Under the pieces are notes generated by a model. The model searched no databases, was not told the origin of the DNA, and saw only the letters and a program-made list of their open reading frames with translations. 10,234 bases of DNA from a bacterium (GTDB taxonomy: Bacteria; Bacillota_I; Bacilli_A; RF39; UBA660), in the NCBI GenBank assembly GCA_004563275.1, contig SFSZ01000034.1:1-10234 (forward strand), given 5' to 3'. Below are positions 1-7,317 of the stretch, in pieces. The position numbers and the translations under genes are program-made. Each line of letters starts with the position of its first letter. Positions within the stretch are counted from its first letter, which is position 1.

Positions 1-14
1 CCTTTTGTAGCCAT
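1..14 (-). CDS. 5' end of an unidentified gene running off the left edge
   Basis: On the minus strand an ATG at 14-12 is followed by codons for Ala-Thr-Lys before the window ends. It is supported by a strong Shine-Dalgarno AAGGAG at about 27-22 with an 8-nt spacer and by a TATAAT box just upstream. Only four complete codons are visible, so no function can be assigned. Confidence 0.55.
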
Positions 15-34
15 AGAATCATCTCCTTATAAAT

Positions 35-40
35 ATTATA
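35..40 (-). promoter_or_regulatory. -10 box for the gene at the left edge
   Basis: The minus strand reads GCTATAAT, a perfect TATAAT hexamer, about 20 nt before the start codon at 14. No convincing -35 is visible, because that region is occupied by the terminator of the preceding operon. The arrangement suggests independent transcription starting right after the upstream terminator. Confidence 0.45.
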
Positions 41-80
41 GCAAAAATAAAAGCATACACTTTTTTTCGTGTACACTTTT
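41..80 (-). terminator. Rho-independent terminator of the three-gene operon
   Basis: On the minus strand AAAAGTGTACAC (80-69) pairs with GTGTATGCTTTT (60-49) through 12 positions, two of them G-U wobbles, around an 8-nt A-rich loop. It is followed by TTTTATTTTT. It lies about 17 nt after the stop codon of the methyltransferase gene. Confidence 0.75.
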
Positions 81-96
81 ATCTTACAACTTCACT

Positions 97-852
97 TTAA
101 ACTACTTTATTTAACTTAGCATACAATTCTTTAAGTTCTTGATTAGATATACTTAAAAACTTCTTATCTAAAAGTTCATCATTAATATTTAAACTATTAA
201 TTAAATCTTTACTTTCTCTTTTAGTTAATCCTTTAACTTTAATTAAACTCTCCATTAAAGCATTCTTAATCTTCTTATCATCTAATAAATACATATTCTT
301 AAATAATAATTCTAACGGCTTATAATCCCTTTTAGGAGTAATTCTAATTGCTGATGATAAAGTCTTAGGTTCAGGATAAAAACACACACTAGGTACATCA
401 AAATACCATTTAACATCAAAAAAACAATTAGTAAACAAAGCTAAATTATTAATCTCATAATTAAGAACACTCTTAACATAAGAACTACCCATAATCATAT
501 ATAAACTATCAAAATAAGTATGACACAACTTATACATAAAAGGTTCAATAATACTATAAGGAATAGCCGTAATAATCTTATTTACTAAAGGATAATCACA
601 CTTAATCGCATCAGCATAAATAACCTCTAAATTATCAATCTTATCAAGATATTCCTTTAACCTAACATCCTTCTCAATCGCATAAACCTTCTTAACTTTA
701 GAAGCAACCAATTTAGTTAAAGTTCCCTTACCTGGACCAATTTCTAAAACAACATCATTACTATTTAAATCACATATCTTAATAAATTTTTTAATAATAT
801 CTTCATCCATTAAAAAATGTTGATCCAAATAATCACTATCATTTTTAAACAC
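97..852 (-). CDS. RsmA/KsgA/Erm-like rRNA adenine N6-methyltransferase, altered motif IV
   Basis: This is a SAM-dependent methyltransferase of the family that dimethylates adenines in 16S rRNA (RsmA/KsgA) or 23S rRNA (Erm). Numbered from the GTG at 852: QHFL at 11-14, the SAM-binding loop VLEIGPGKG at 35-43, an acidic residue binding the SAM ribose in AIEKD (E60), and D81 in YADAIK. The family's catalytic N-[LI]-P-Y reads A-I-P-Y at 96-99, so the usual Asn is Ala; the codons are clear (GCT ATT CCT TAT). At 251 residues it is slightly short for KsgA. The start is ambiguous: GTG at 861, ATG at 858 or GTG at 852. I chose 852 because AGGTGAT sits four bases before it. It overlaps the end of the upstream DUF4097-like gene, which suggests coupling. 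Whether it is the housekeeping RsmA or a diverged paralogue cannot be settled here. Confidence 0.8.
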   Translation of the reverse strand: MFKNDSDYLDQHFLMDEDIIKKFIKICDLNSNDVVLEIGPGKGTLTKLVASKVKKVYAIEKDVRLKEYLDKIDNLEVIYADAIKCDYPLVNKIITAIPYSIIEPFMYKLCHTYFDSLYMIMGSSYVKSVLNYEINNLALFTNCFFDVKWYFDVPSVCFYPEPKTLSSAIRITPKRDYKPLELLFKNMYLLDDKKIKNALMESLIKVKGLTKRESKDLINSLNINDELLDKKFLSISNQELKELYAKLNKVV

Positions 853-1603
853 TAACATCACCTACAAAATTAATATCAACATTACCACTATTCTTCTTTA
901 TTGTAATAATATTTTTACCATAACCATAACTTAACTTACTAACCTTTTTATCTTCTATAAAAACATCTTTAAATTTTTTATTAAATTTAAACTTATAAGA
1001 ATCTTTATTTTCTAACTTTAAAGTAATCTTTCCGTTAACACTATCAATACTATTATTTTCAAATAAAGCTCCATTAAAATAAATACTCGCACCTTCATTA
1101 ACTAAAGCTAAATTAGATACTCCTCCACTTAAATTAACATTACCACTTAAAATATTAACATCCATACTATTTAATATATTTAAATTAGATAAATTTACTT
1201 CTCCATTAACTATATTAATTTTAAGATTACTACTATTAAGTCCATCTCCATTAATATGTCCACTATTCATACTAACATCTATATTATCAAAAGAATAATC
1301 CTCTGGCACATATAAATAAACATTCTTATCTTCACTATCTATGTTAGTTTCTTCTTCTATATATAATTTATTATTTCTTTTATAAACATTTAAATGCTCA
1401 TTATCAACATTAACATAAAACTTACTTGAATGAATAATTGCTAAATTACTGTTATTAAGTTTAACATTAACATTACTAGAACTAATTCCATTAAATACTT
1501 TAGAGTATGTTTCTCTTTTTTCAGGTTTATACACTATATAAAATATAATTGCAAAAAAAACTAAAGCACTTAACAAAATTACAAAAACATCTTGTTTTTT
1601 CAC
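845..1603 (-). CDS. Membrane-anchored DUF4097-like beta-repeat protein
   Basis: The 252-residue product starts with a short basic tip (MKKQD) and one hydrophobic segment at about residues 6-26, with no lipobox or clear cleavage site, so it probably stays as an N-terminal anchor. The rest is Asn/Ser/Val-rich with recurring short strands (for example NGEVNLSNLN, SGNVNLSGG, VNGKITL), the pattern of DUF4097 'putative adhesin' beta-helix domains, likely outside the membrane. The biochemical role of such domains is poorly known; many sit beside membrane sensing genes. The GTG start at 1603 overlaps the preceding gene's TGA in the 4-base string GTGA, with AGGAAGG seven bases upstream, a classic coupling arrangement. 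Its own end overlaps the methyltransferase start. The family call rests on repeat pattern only. Confidence 0.65.
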   Translation of the reverse strand: MKKQDVFVILLSALVFFAIIFYIVYKPEKRETYSKVFNGISSSNVNVKLNNSNLAIIHSSKFYVNVDNEHLNVYKRNNKLYIEEETNIDSEDKNVYLYVPEDYSFDNIDVSMNSGHINGDGLNSSNLKINIVNGEVNLSNLNILNSMDVNILSGNVNLSGGVSNLALVNEGASIYFNGALFENNSIDSVNGKITLKLENKDSYKFKFNKKFKDVFIEDKKVSKLSYGYGKNIITIKKNSGNVDINFVGDVSV

Positions 1604-2517
1604 GATAAAACCTTCCTACCTGCGTCATCATCAAACGCTGCCATTAAAGTCACACTTTTTGTTGTATTGCCACACGAAAGTAATCTTCTTATTCTTAAAG
1701 GATTAGTTAACTCTAACCCATTATTTTTATCTAATAAAAAGTATAGTTCTCTATCTTCTAAATCAAATTTAAATAAAGAAATCATGTCAACATTTTCTCC
1801 CTCTTCTTTAGTTAAATTAAATTCTTTAAAAGGAACATCAATTAAAGATAAAAATAATTCTTTATAATACATTAAAGCTTCATGAGCACCCATAAATCTT
1901 TTACTAAATCTAGCCACTATATAAGTTATTTTATCTTCTAAAGAAGCTTTAGAACTATCTAAAATATCCTTAACAATCTTAATTTCTTCATCTAAATAAC
2001 CTAAAGTAAGCTCCAATTTACGATCCATAAGTTCACATTCTCTTAAAGGTATAATATCATACTTACCCATTGCATCAGTAGTATAAGCAAATTGTTTAGT
2101 TTGCATTCCACTTTGAATTCTAAATAAATCTAAAGTTAAATCTAAAAGTAAATTATATTGATAACCATCTTCTTCAAAACTAACTGCTAATGCTCTATGA
2201 GAATCTCCTCTTACCCCTCTAACATTAACATTTCTATCAATTACTTCACATTTAACATCTTTATTTATATAACTTAAACAAGCCTTAAGTATTTCTGAGA
2301 TTTGTGTACAAGTTTGATAATTACTAACATTTTCAAAATCAACTTTTCTTAAAGCAATATTAATATCACTATCAACATTATAATCATAAGAAAATAGTCT
2401 ACCTAACCTAACATATATTAATCTAATACTTTCCATAATAGATATATCATTAGGTAAATTAACTAAAATAAGTTCAATTGCTGAAGTAATATCATAATCA
2501 TCACTATGTTTTAGCAC
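1600..2517 (-). CDS. Transglutaminase-like cysteine-protease-fold protein
   Basis: This cytosolic protein of about 305 residues has no signal peptide or membrane segment. I do not recognise a named family. The order Cys (in YQTCTQISEILKACL, C70), His (in GDSHRALAV, H107) and Asp (in YNLLLDLT, D126) matches the Cys-His-Asp triad of the transglutaminase/papain-like fold. Hydrophobic strands precede the His and Asp as that fold requires. The C-terminal 150 residues form an additional domain of unknown role. It is the first gene of a three-gene operon. The frame is open from a TTG at 2529; I prefer the GTG at 2517 because GGTGAT lies four bases before it and neither TTG 2529 nor GTG 2526 has an upstream ribosome site. 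It ends in TGA, inside the next start codon. The substrate is unknown. Confidence 0.6.
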   Translation of the reverse strand: MLKHSDDYDITSAIELILVNLPNDISIMESIRLIYVRLGRLFSYDYNVDSDINIALRKVDFENVSNYQTCTQISEILKACLSYINKDVKCEVIDRNVNVRGVRGDSHRALAVSFEEDGYQYNLLLDLTLDLFRIQSGMQTKQFAYTTDAMGKYDIIPLRECELMDRKLELTLGYLDEEIKIVKDILDSSKASLEDKITYIVARFSKRFMGAHEALMYYKELFLSLIDVPFKEFNLTKEEGENVDMISLFKFDLEDRELYFLLDKNNGLELTNPLRIRRLLSCGNTTKSVTLMAAFDDDAGRKVLS

Positions 2518-2533
2518 ACCAATCACCAAGTTA

Positions 2534-2563
2534 ATTTTACCATATTTTTAATGTATCATACAA
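2534..2563 (-). promoter_or_regulatory. Putative promoter of the three-gene operon
   Basis: The minus strand has TTGTAT (2563-2558), an 18-nt spacer and TAAAAT (2539-2534) preceded by TG one base upstream (extended -10). Transcription would start near 2527, almost at the Shine-Dalgarno GGTGAT, so the mRNA leader would be very short. Confidence 0.45.
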
Positions 2564-2569
2564 ATAATT

Positions 2570-2595
2570 AAAAAAAGGTAGAAATTTTCTACCTT
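2570..2595 (-). terminator. clpB terminator containing the clpB stop codon
   Basis: AAGGTAGAAA (2595-2586 on the minus strand) pairs with TTTCTACCTT (2584-2575), followed by a T-run. The clpB TAA (2596-2594) lies in the 5' foot of the stem, so gene end and terminator are fused. Confidence 0.8.
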
Positions 2596-4687
2596 AATTT
2601 ATCTCTAACTTACCATTAACATAATCTATATTAATTACACTATTAGTTTTAATTTCATTATTAATAAGTTTCTTAGCAATTAAAGTTTCTAATTTATTAC
2701 TAACAAGTCTCTTAAGTGGTCTTGCACCATAAAATTCATCATAACCATTATCTATAAAATAATCTTTAGCTTGATCTGTTAATTTAATTTTAACATTAAT
2801 ATCAACCAATCTCTTTTCAATACCACTAATAATCTCATCAAGAATTTCTCTTAAATTATCTTTACTTAATTTATTAAAGACAATAATTTCATCTAATCTA
2901 TTTAGAAATTCTGGTCTAAAATATTTATTTAATTCATCCTTAACTTTATCTTCTTCATTATTAATAATATGTTCACTACCAACATTAGAAGTCATTATAA
3001 TAATAGTATTTTTAAAGTTAACAGTTCTACCATTAGAATCAGTTAACCTACCTTCATCTAATATTTGTAATAATAAGTTAAGTACATCTGGATGAGCTTT
3101 TTCTATTTCATCAAACAAGACAATTGAATATGGATTTCTTCTAACTTTTTCAGTTAATTGTCCACCTTCTTCATAACCCACATAACCAGGAGCAGCCCCT
3201 ATTAATCTTGATACTGAATATTTTTCCATATATTCACTCATATCAATTCTAACCATGTGATGTTCATCATCAAAAAGTTCATAAGCAAGACTTCTGGCAA
3301 CTTCAGTTTTACCAACTCCAGTTGGACCTAAAAACATAAATGAACCAATTGGTCTATTAGGATCTTTAATACCACTTCTTGAACGAATAATTGCATCAGC
3401 TACTAATTTTAAAGCTTTATCTTGACCCTTAACGCGTTTCTTTAAATTTTCTTCTAAATGTAAAATTTTATCTTTTTCACTACTCATTAATTTAGTAATC
3501 GGAATATTAGTCCACTTACTAATAACTTCAGCAATATCTTCACTAGTAACTACATCAGATAAAATACCACCTGTACTTTGTTTAGTTAAATTATCAAGTT
3601 TTTGCTTTAACTCTGGTAAAGTACCATTTTTAATTTTAGCAGCTTTTTCTAAATCATAATTTATTTCTGCTTGTTCTAATTCAAAAGAATATCTAGAAAT
3701 ATCAGATTTAACTTTTTTAATCTCTTCATTAACAGATTTTTCAGCTTTCCATTTATCATCTAAATCTTTTTCTTTTTTCTTTAACTCACTAAGTTCACTA
3801 TCAATTTTCTCAATTCTCTTAACAGAAAGTTCATCTTTCTCTTTCTTTAAAGCTTCTCTTTCAACTTGAAGGGTTAAGATTTTTCTAGTAATTTCATCTA
3901 AAGATGTTGGCACACTATCCATTTGTACTCTAATAGTTGCACAAGCTTCATCAACTAAATCAATAGCTTTATCTGGTAAAAATCTATCTGTTATATATCT
4001 ATTTGATAAAGTAGCTGCACTAACTAAAGCTTTATCTTGAATAGTAACACCATGATATATTTCAAATCTTTCCTTTAAACCGCGAAGTATAGTTACCGTA
4101 TCTTCTACAGTTGGTTCGGCAATTGTAACCTTTTGAAATCTACGCTCTAATGCTCCATCTTTTTCAATATACATACGATATTCATTTAAAGTAGTTGCAC
4201 CTATAACATGAATTTCACCTCTAGCAAGCATTGGTTTTAAAATATTACCAGTATCCATAGCTCCATCAACTGCACCAGTTCCAACAATTAAGTGAATCTC
4301 ATCAATAAACATTATTAAATTACCTTCACTCTTTTTAACTTCATCAAGAACCTTTTTAAGTCTTTCTTCAAATTCACCACGATACTTAGCACCAGCAATT
4401 AAAGATGCCATATTAAGTTCCCAAATAGTTTTATTCTTTAAACTTTCTGGAACATCACCCTTAACAATTCTTTGTGCTAAACCTTCAACAATTGCAGTTT
4501 TACCTACACCAGGTTCACCAATAAGAACTGGATTGTTTTTAGTCTTTCTTGATAAAATTCTAGTTATACTACGAATTTCCTCATCACGACCAATTATTGG
4601 ATCAATCTTACGATTTTTAACATCATCATTTATATTACGTCCATACTTAAGTAAGACATTTTCTTCTTCATTATTTTGATTAAACAT
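2594..4687 (-). CDS. clpB: ClpB disaggregase lacking the N-terminal domain
   Basis: This AAA+ hexameric chaperone threads aggregated proteins through its pore, working with DnaK. Two nucleotide-binding domains are clear: Walker A GEPGVGKT at 57-64 with Walker B LIMFIDE at 124-130, and Walker A GPTGVGKT at 454-461 with Walker B SIVLFDE at 521-527. Between them (about 263-380) a charged heptad-like stretch is the coiled-coil middle domain that distinguishes ClpB from ClpA and Clp[12 protein letters not shown] and GARPLKRLV near the end are typical of the C-terminal AAA+ module. At 697 residues it lacks the usual N-terminal domain of about 150 residues; the start [16 protein letters not shown] leads straight to the first AAA+ domain, as in mycoplasma ClpB. 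The ATG at 4687 has AAGGAGGT upstream, and no extension is possible across the CIRCE/promoter region, so the short form is real. Confidence 0.95.
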   Translation of the reverse strand: MFNQNNEEENVLLKYGRNINDDVKNRKIDPIIGRDEEIRSITRILSRKTKNNPVLIGEPGVGKTAIVEGLAQRIVKGDVPESLKNKTIWELNMASLIAGAKYRGEFEERLKKVLDEVKKSEGNLIMFIDEIHLIVGTGAVDGAMDTGNILKPMLARGEIHVIGATTLNEYRMYIEKDGALERRFQKVTIAEPTVEDTVTILRGLKERFEIYHGVTIQDKALVSAATLSNRYITDRFLPDKAIDLVDEACATIRVQMDSVPTSLDEITRKILTLQVEREALKKEKDELSVKRIEKIDSELSELKKKEKDLDDKWKAEKSVNEEIKKVKSDISRYSFELEQAEINYDLEKAAKIKNGTLPELKQKLDNLTKQSTGGILSDVVTSEDIAEVISKWTNIPITKLMSSEKDKILHLEENLKKRVKGQDKALKLVADAIIRSRSGIKDPNRPIGSFMFLGPTGVGKTEVARSLAYELFDDEHHMVRIDMSEYMEKYSVSRLIGAAPGYVGYEEGGQLTEKVRRNPYSIVLFDEIEKAHPDVLNLLLQILDEGRLTDSNGRTVNFKNTIIIMTSNVGSEHIINNEEDKVKDELNKYFRPEFLNRLDEIIVFNKLSKDNLREILDEIISGIEKRLVDINVKIKLTDQAKDYFIDNGYDEFYGARPLKRLVSNKLETLIAKKLINNEIKTNSVINIDYVNGKLEIN

Positions 4688-4715
4688 AATTTATACCTCC
4701 TTATTCACAACCTAT

Positions 4716-4743
4716 ATTATACTCATATTTTAGCACTTGTCAA
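4716..4743 (-). promoter_or_regulatory. Sigma-A-type promoter of clpB
   Basis: TTGACA (4743-4738 on the minus strand) and TATAAT (4721-4716) are separated by 16 bases. Both hexamers are perfect. The -35 lies within the CIRCE element, so repressor binding would block polymerase. Confidence 0.85.
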
Positions 4744-4756
4744 TATAGAGTGCTAA
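4730..4756. promoter_or_regulatory. CIRCE operator (HrcA binding site)
   Basis: On the plus strand TTAGCACTT, nine bases, then GAGTGCTAA. This matches the CIRCE consensus TTAGCACTC-N9-GAGTGCTAA with one mismatch, the last base of the left arm. It covers the clpB -35. HrcA repression with heat-shock release is therefore expected; hrcA itself is not in the window. Confidence 0.95.
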
Positions 4757-4763
4757 TAAAATT

Positions 4764-4802
4764 TATAATAATAAGTAGTTAAATATAACTACCATTATTA
4801 TT
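4764..4802 (-). terminator. Probable AT-rich terminator after the Fic gene
   Basis: GTAGTTA and TAACTAC (4792-4786 and 4781-4775 on the minus strand) form the stem around a 4-nt loop. A further A/T-only pairing follows beyond a 2-nt bulge. The stem is weak and the T-run poor, but it is the only candidate between the Fic stop codon and the clpB promoter. Confidence 0.4.
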
Positions 4803-5790
4803 TGTAATAAGTTTGATTTTTATTAGTAGGATTATCAGGATAAGTCATTAAAATTAAGCCATTATCTAGTGCCGGTTTTAAATAATTATTTCTAAAAGAT
4901 ACTCTTGATTTTAAACCAAGTAAATTCATAAGTTCACTAGTTTTATACCTAATTCCTACATCCATAACATCAAGTAATGATTTAACATAAAAATTAACAT
5001 TATTTTCTTCAGCACTAACATTATCAATTAATTTATTTAAAACTTTATCTATCATATCAAGCATAAATAAAATAAATAAAGTCGAATCCCCTTTGGCATT
5101 ACAATTATTAATAACAATATAATATTCATCTTGAAATTCTTTTATTTCCGATTCAATCGGAATATATTCAAATATTGGCTCCCATTTAGTTAAAATAACA
5201 TTTTGCCAAAATCTTGCCATTCTCCCATTACCATCAGAAAACGGATGAATAAAAACAAATTCATAATGAAATACAGATGATAATATTAAAGGATGAATTT
5301 CATTCTTTTTCTGTTTCATCCACTCAAATAAATTAATCATTAAATCATTTATTTGACCAGGTGGTGGACATATATGAACGCAGTTTCCCTTCGCATCAAA
5401 TACCCCTTCATCACCTTTTCTAAAGAAACCAGCATCATCTATAATTAACTTAGTCATTATTCCATGTATCATCTTTAAATCATTTAATTTATATGGATTA
5501 ACATCATTAATCTTTAAATATGCATCATAAGCATTTTTTACTTCTTGAATTTCTTTCTGACTACCAATAACCATTTTCCCATCAATAACATCCTTAACTT
5601 GATTAAAAGATAAAGAATTAGATTCAATTGCTAACGATGAATGAATAGATTTAATTCTATTATTTCTTCTTAAATTAGGCATCTTATTTAAATTATTATA
5701 ATGATCTAACTTACCAATCTTCTTCATAATGGAAGAAACCTTATCAAGTACCTCATTAGTTATCGTAAAAGGAGGAACATAATAATTCAT
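4798..5790 (-). CDS. Fic-domain protein AMPylator-type transferase with C-terminal winged helix
   Basis: Fic proteins usually transfer AMP from ATP to hydroxyl side chains of target proteins. The catalytic motif is intact: HPFSDGNGR at 182-190, with His182 as general base. Near the N-terminus SSLAIES at 51-57 matches the inhibitory helix of class II Fic proteins ([S/T]xxxE[G/N]), whose Glu occupies the ATP gamma-phosphate site; the Glu is kept but the following Gly/Asn is Ser. The last 60 or so residues (YKTSELMNLLGLKSRVSFRNNYL onwards) look like a winged-helix DNA-binding domain, as in many Fic proteins of this size. The ATG at 5790 has GGTGAT three bases upstream. It has its own promoter and sits between ftsW and clpB with no visible antitoxin gene, consistent with an internal inhibitory helix. 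The target is unknown. Confidence 0.9.
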   Translation of the reverse strand: MNYYVPPFTITNEVLDKVSSIMKKIGKLDHYNNLNKMPNLRRNNRIKSIHSSLAIESNSLSFNQVKDVIDGKMVIGSQKEIQEVKNAYDAYLKINDVNPYKLNDLKMIHGIMTKLIIDDAGFFRKGDEGVFDAKGNCVHICPPPGQINDLMINLFEWMKQKKNEIHPLILSSVFHYEFVFIHPFSDGNGRMARFWQNVILTKWEPIFEYIPIESEIKEFQDEYYIVINNCNAKGDSTLFILFMLDMIDKVLNKLIDNVSAEENNVNFYVKSLLDVMDVGIRYKTSELMNLLGLKSRVSFRNNYLKPALDNGLILMTYPDNPTNKNQTYYK

Positions 5791-5814
5791 ATAATCACCA
5801 CAATTCTTAAAAAA

Positions 5815-5843
5815 ATTATAAAATAATAAATTATCACAGTCAA
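5815..5843 (-). promoter_or_regulatory. Promoter of the Fic gene
   Basis: TTGACT (5843-5838 on the minus strand), a 17-nt spacer and a perfect TATAAT (5820-5815). The predicted start is about 20 nt before the ATG. Confidence 0.8.
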
Positions 5844-5845
5844 TC

Positions 5846-5885
5846 TTCTTGTATGTTTTCTTGTATGTTTCAAAACATACAAGAA
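5846..5885. repeat. Three copies of a 13-bp repeat upstream of the Fic promoter
   Basis: TTCTTGTATGTTT occurs at 5846-5858 and again at 5858-5870 (sharing one base) as direct repeats on the plus strand. A third exact copy lies inverted at 5873-5885, making a perfect 13-bp dyad around a 2-nt centre. The block fills the gap between the ftsW stop codon and the Fic -35, so it could be a regulator-binding array. The dyad could also form a hairpin in the ftsW transcript, but no T-run follows it on the minus strand. Confidence 0.8.
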
Positions 5886-6968
5886 CTAATTTTTACTACA
5901 AATATTTAAGATAATTCCAATACTTGCCATACTAATAAGTAAACTAGAACCACCATAACTTATAAAAGGTAAAGTAACTCCAGTTACTGGTACTAAACCA
6001 ATAACTACACAAATATTTAAAACCATCTGAATCATAATTCCCATAATAAGTCCAAAAGATAAATATTTAGCAAATAAATCATTACAAGAATAAGATAACT
6101 TCATTACATTATAAAATAATATAAAAAATAAACTAACAATAATTATAATTCCTACAAATCCAAATTCTTCAGATATAATTGCAAAAATAAAATCAGTCTG
6201 AGGTTCTGGTAAATAAAAATGTTTTTGAATCGAATTACCAAAACCTAATCCAAATAAGCCACCAGGCCCTATCGCATATAAGCTTTGAATAATTTGAAAT
6301 CCACTACCCAATGGATCAACCCAAGGATTTAAAAAAGATACAATTCTCTGCATTCTATATGGTGCAATAATTATAAGACCAACAATTCCTAAAAGACCAA
6401 GTATTCCCATTCCTACAAAAAAAGATATTTTAATATTAGATACAAATAACATACAAAGTAATGTAACAACAATAACCATACCCGTTCCAAAATCAGGTTC
6501 TAACATAATAAGACCAAAGAATACAAATATAATTAAAATAATCGGAAATACCCCATTTTTAACACTTCTAAGCTCCTTTTCATTATTAGATAAGTATTTA
6601 GCTGTAAAAATAATTAAAGCCAGCTTAGAAAGCTCAGAAGGCTGAATACCAAGACTACCAATTCCAAACCAACTCCTTGAACCATTCCTAACTTGACCAA
6701 TACCAGGAATGATTACTAAAGCAAGTAATAAAAAAGATATTCCCAAAATAACATTAGAATATTTATAAAAAAAACGATAATCAAATTCCCTTAAAATTAA
6801 AACCACAATAATCCCAATAACAAAAAATATCAATTGATGTTTCACATAATAAAAAGCATCATTAAATTTATATAAACTCCATACCGAAGATGAAGAATAA
6901 ATCATAATAACCCCAAATAACCCCAAAAAAAACATACTACCAAAAATTAAAAGGTTTCTCTTTTTCAT
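5886..6968 (-). CDS. ftsW: SEDS-family peptidoglycan glycosyltransferase (FtsW/RodA)
   Basis: This polytopic membrane enzyme polymerises lipid II into glycan strands together with a class B PBP; FtsW acts at the septum, RodA in elongation. The 360-residue protein has about ten hydrophobic segments. SEDS signatures are NGSRSWFGIGSLGIQPSELSK in the first half, then RMQRIVSFLNPWVDPLGSGFQ, then PEPQTDFIFAIISEE, whose Asp corresponds to the catalytic Asp of RodA/FtsW, and finally TGVTLPFISYGGSS. I chose the ATG at 6968, preceded by GGGTGAT at three bases; an in-frame ATG at 6980 has no ribosome site. Proximity to mraY and a PBP gene favours FtsW/SpoVE over RodA, but the sequence alone does not decide. 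No good promoter is visible between the RNA terminator and the start, so read-through may contribute to expression. Confidence 0.9.
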   Translation of the reverse strand: MKKRNLLIFGSMFFLGLFGVIMIYSSSSVWSLYKFNDAFYYVKHQLIFFVIGIIVVLILREFDYRFFYKYSNVILGISFLLLALVIIPGIGQVRNGSRSWFGIGSLGIQPSELSKLALIIFTAKYLSNNEKELRSVKNGVFPIILIIFVFFGLIMLEPDFGTGMVIVVTLLCMLFVSNIKISFFVGMGILGLLGIVGLIIIAPYRMQRIVSFLNPWVDPLGSGFQIIQSLYAIGPGGLFGLGFGNSIQKHFYLPEPQTDFIFAIISEEFGFVGIIIIVSLFFILFYNVMKLSYSCNDLFAKYLSFGLIMGIMIQMVLNICVVIGLVPVTGVTLPFISYGGSSLLISMASIGIILNICSKN

Positions 6969-7002
6969 AGTATCACCCATTTAATTTTATGTTTTACCCA
7001 TT

Positions 7003-7030
7003 AAAAAAATAGCACTGACAAAATGCTATT
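7003..7030 (-). terminator. Terminator of the structured RNA
   Basis: AATAGCA (7030-7024 on the minus strand) pairs with TGCTATT (7014-7008) around a 9-nt loop, followed by a run of seven T. It lies 35 nt before the ftsW start codon, so it could also act as an attenuator for ftsW. Confidence 0.85.
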
Positions 7031-7242
7031 CTTCAAGTTTAATCAGTTTTACCTAGTCAAAGTAACAACCGCTTATTCTAAGAGTTTTCTTTCTCTCTAT
7101 GATATCATAACTTAATAGTAATAAGACCATCTCGGTATTTATAGAGGTTACCACGTAACTATTTAATCGTTATATCTAATATAACCGGTTAGCTAATAGT
7201 TTGACTAGAACTCATTAACTAACCACTCTATCCTATTAAGCA
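7003..7242 (-). ncRNA. Structured non-coding RNA with predicted kissing loops
   Basis: No open frame, but dense pairing on the minus strand, in order: ATAGAG (7231-7226) closes with CTCTAT (7146-7141) around a multibranch. Inside it are a 10-bp stem (7224-7215 with 7196-7187) carrying an 18-nt loop, a 7-bp hairpin with a TAG triloop (7185-7169), and a 5-bp hairpin (7159-7147). Next CTTATT (7125-7120) pairs with AATAAG (7077-7072) around smaller hairpins. A stem of 9 bp with one bulge (7071-7062 with 7052-7044) then presents a 9-nt loop TTTGACTAG. That loop is exactly complementary to CTAGTCAAA (7208-7200) in the first large loop, giving a long-range kissing interaction. A terminator follows. 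I see no T-box, RNase P, tmRNA, SRP or 6S signatures. Size and architecture recall raiA-type RNAs of Firmicutes, but I cannot confirm this. The 5' end is estimated from the -10 box. Confidence 0.75.
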
Positions 7243-7247
7243 ATTTT

Positions 7248-7256
7248 ATTGTAACA
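7248..7256 (-). promoter_or_regulatory. Extended -10 promoter of the structured RNA
   Basis: The minus strand reads TGTTACAAT: TG, one base, then TACAAT (7253-7248), an extended -10. No good -35 is visible. The predicted start at about 7242 precedes the first stem by roughly ten bases. Confidence 0.5.
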
Positions 7257-7317
7257 TATAAATAAAATATAATTTATTTTATTCGCTTTAAATAATTTAA
7301 TTAGTTTACACTTCTAC

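Noticed and set aside
1592..1867. A 91-codon plus-strand open frame
   Set aside because: It lies fully antisense to the transglutaminase-like gene, has no ribosome site or recognisable motif, and its composition follows from the opposite-strand codons.
5846..5885. Three repeats as a mini CRISPR array
   Set aside because: The copies are only 13 bp, adjoin or overlap with no spacers, and one is inverted.
5846..5885. Repeat dyad as the ftsW terminator
   Set aside because: The stem is perfect but no T-run follows on the minus strand, and the repeats extend directly to the Fic -35, so a regulatory reading fits better.
7141..7231. A tRNA gene, suggested by the three-hairpin multibranch
   Set aside because: The closing stem is 6 bp, the arm sizes are wrong, and there is no T-loop TTCRA nor CCA end.
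7003..7242. T-box, SAM or other riboswitch controlling ftsW
   Set aside because: I found no T-box sequence and no conserved core of a riboswitch that I know. The RNA ends in a complete terminator, and no alternative antiterminator stands out.
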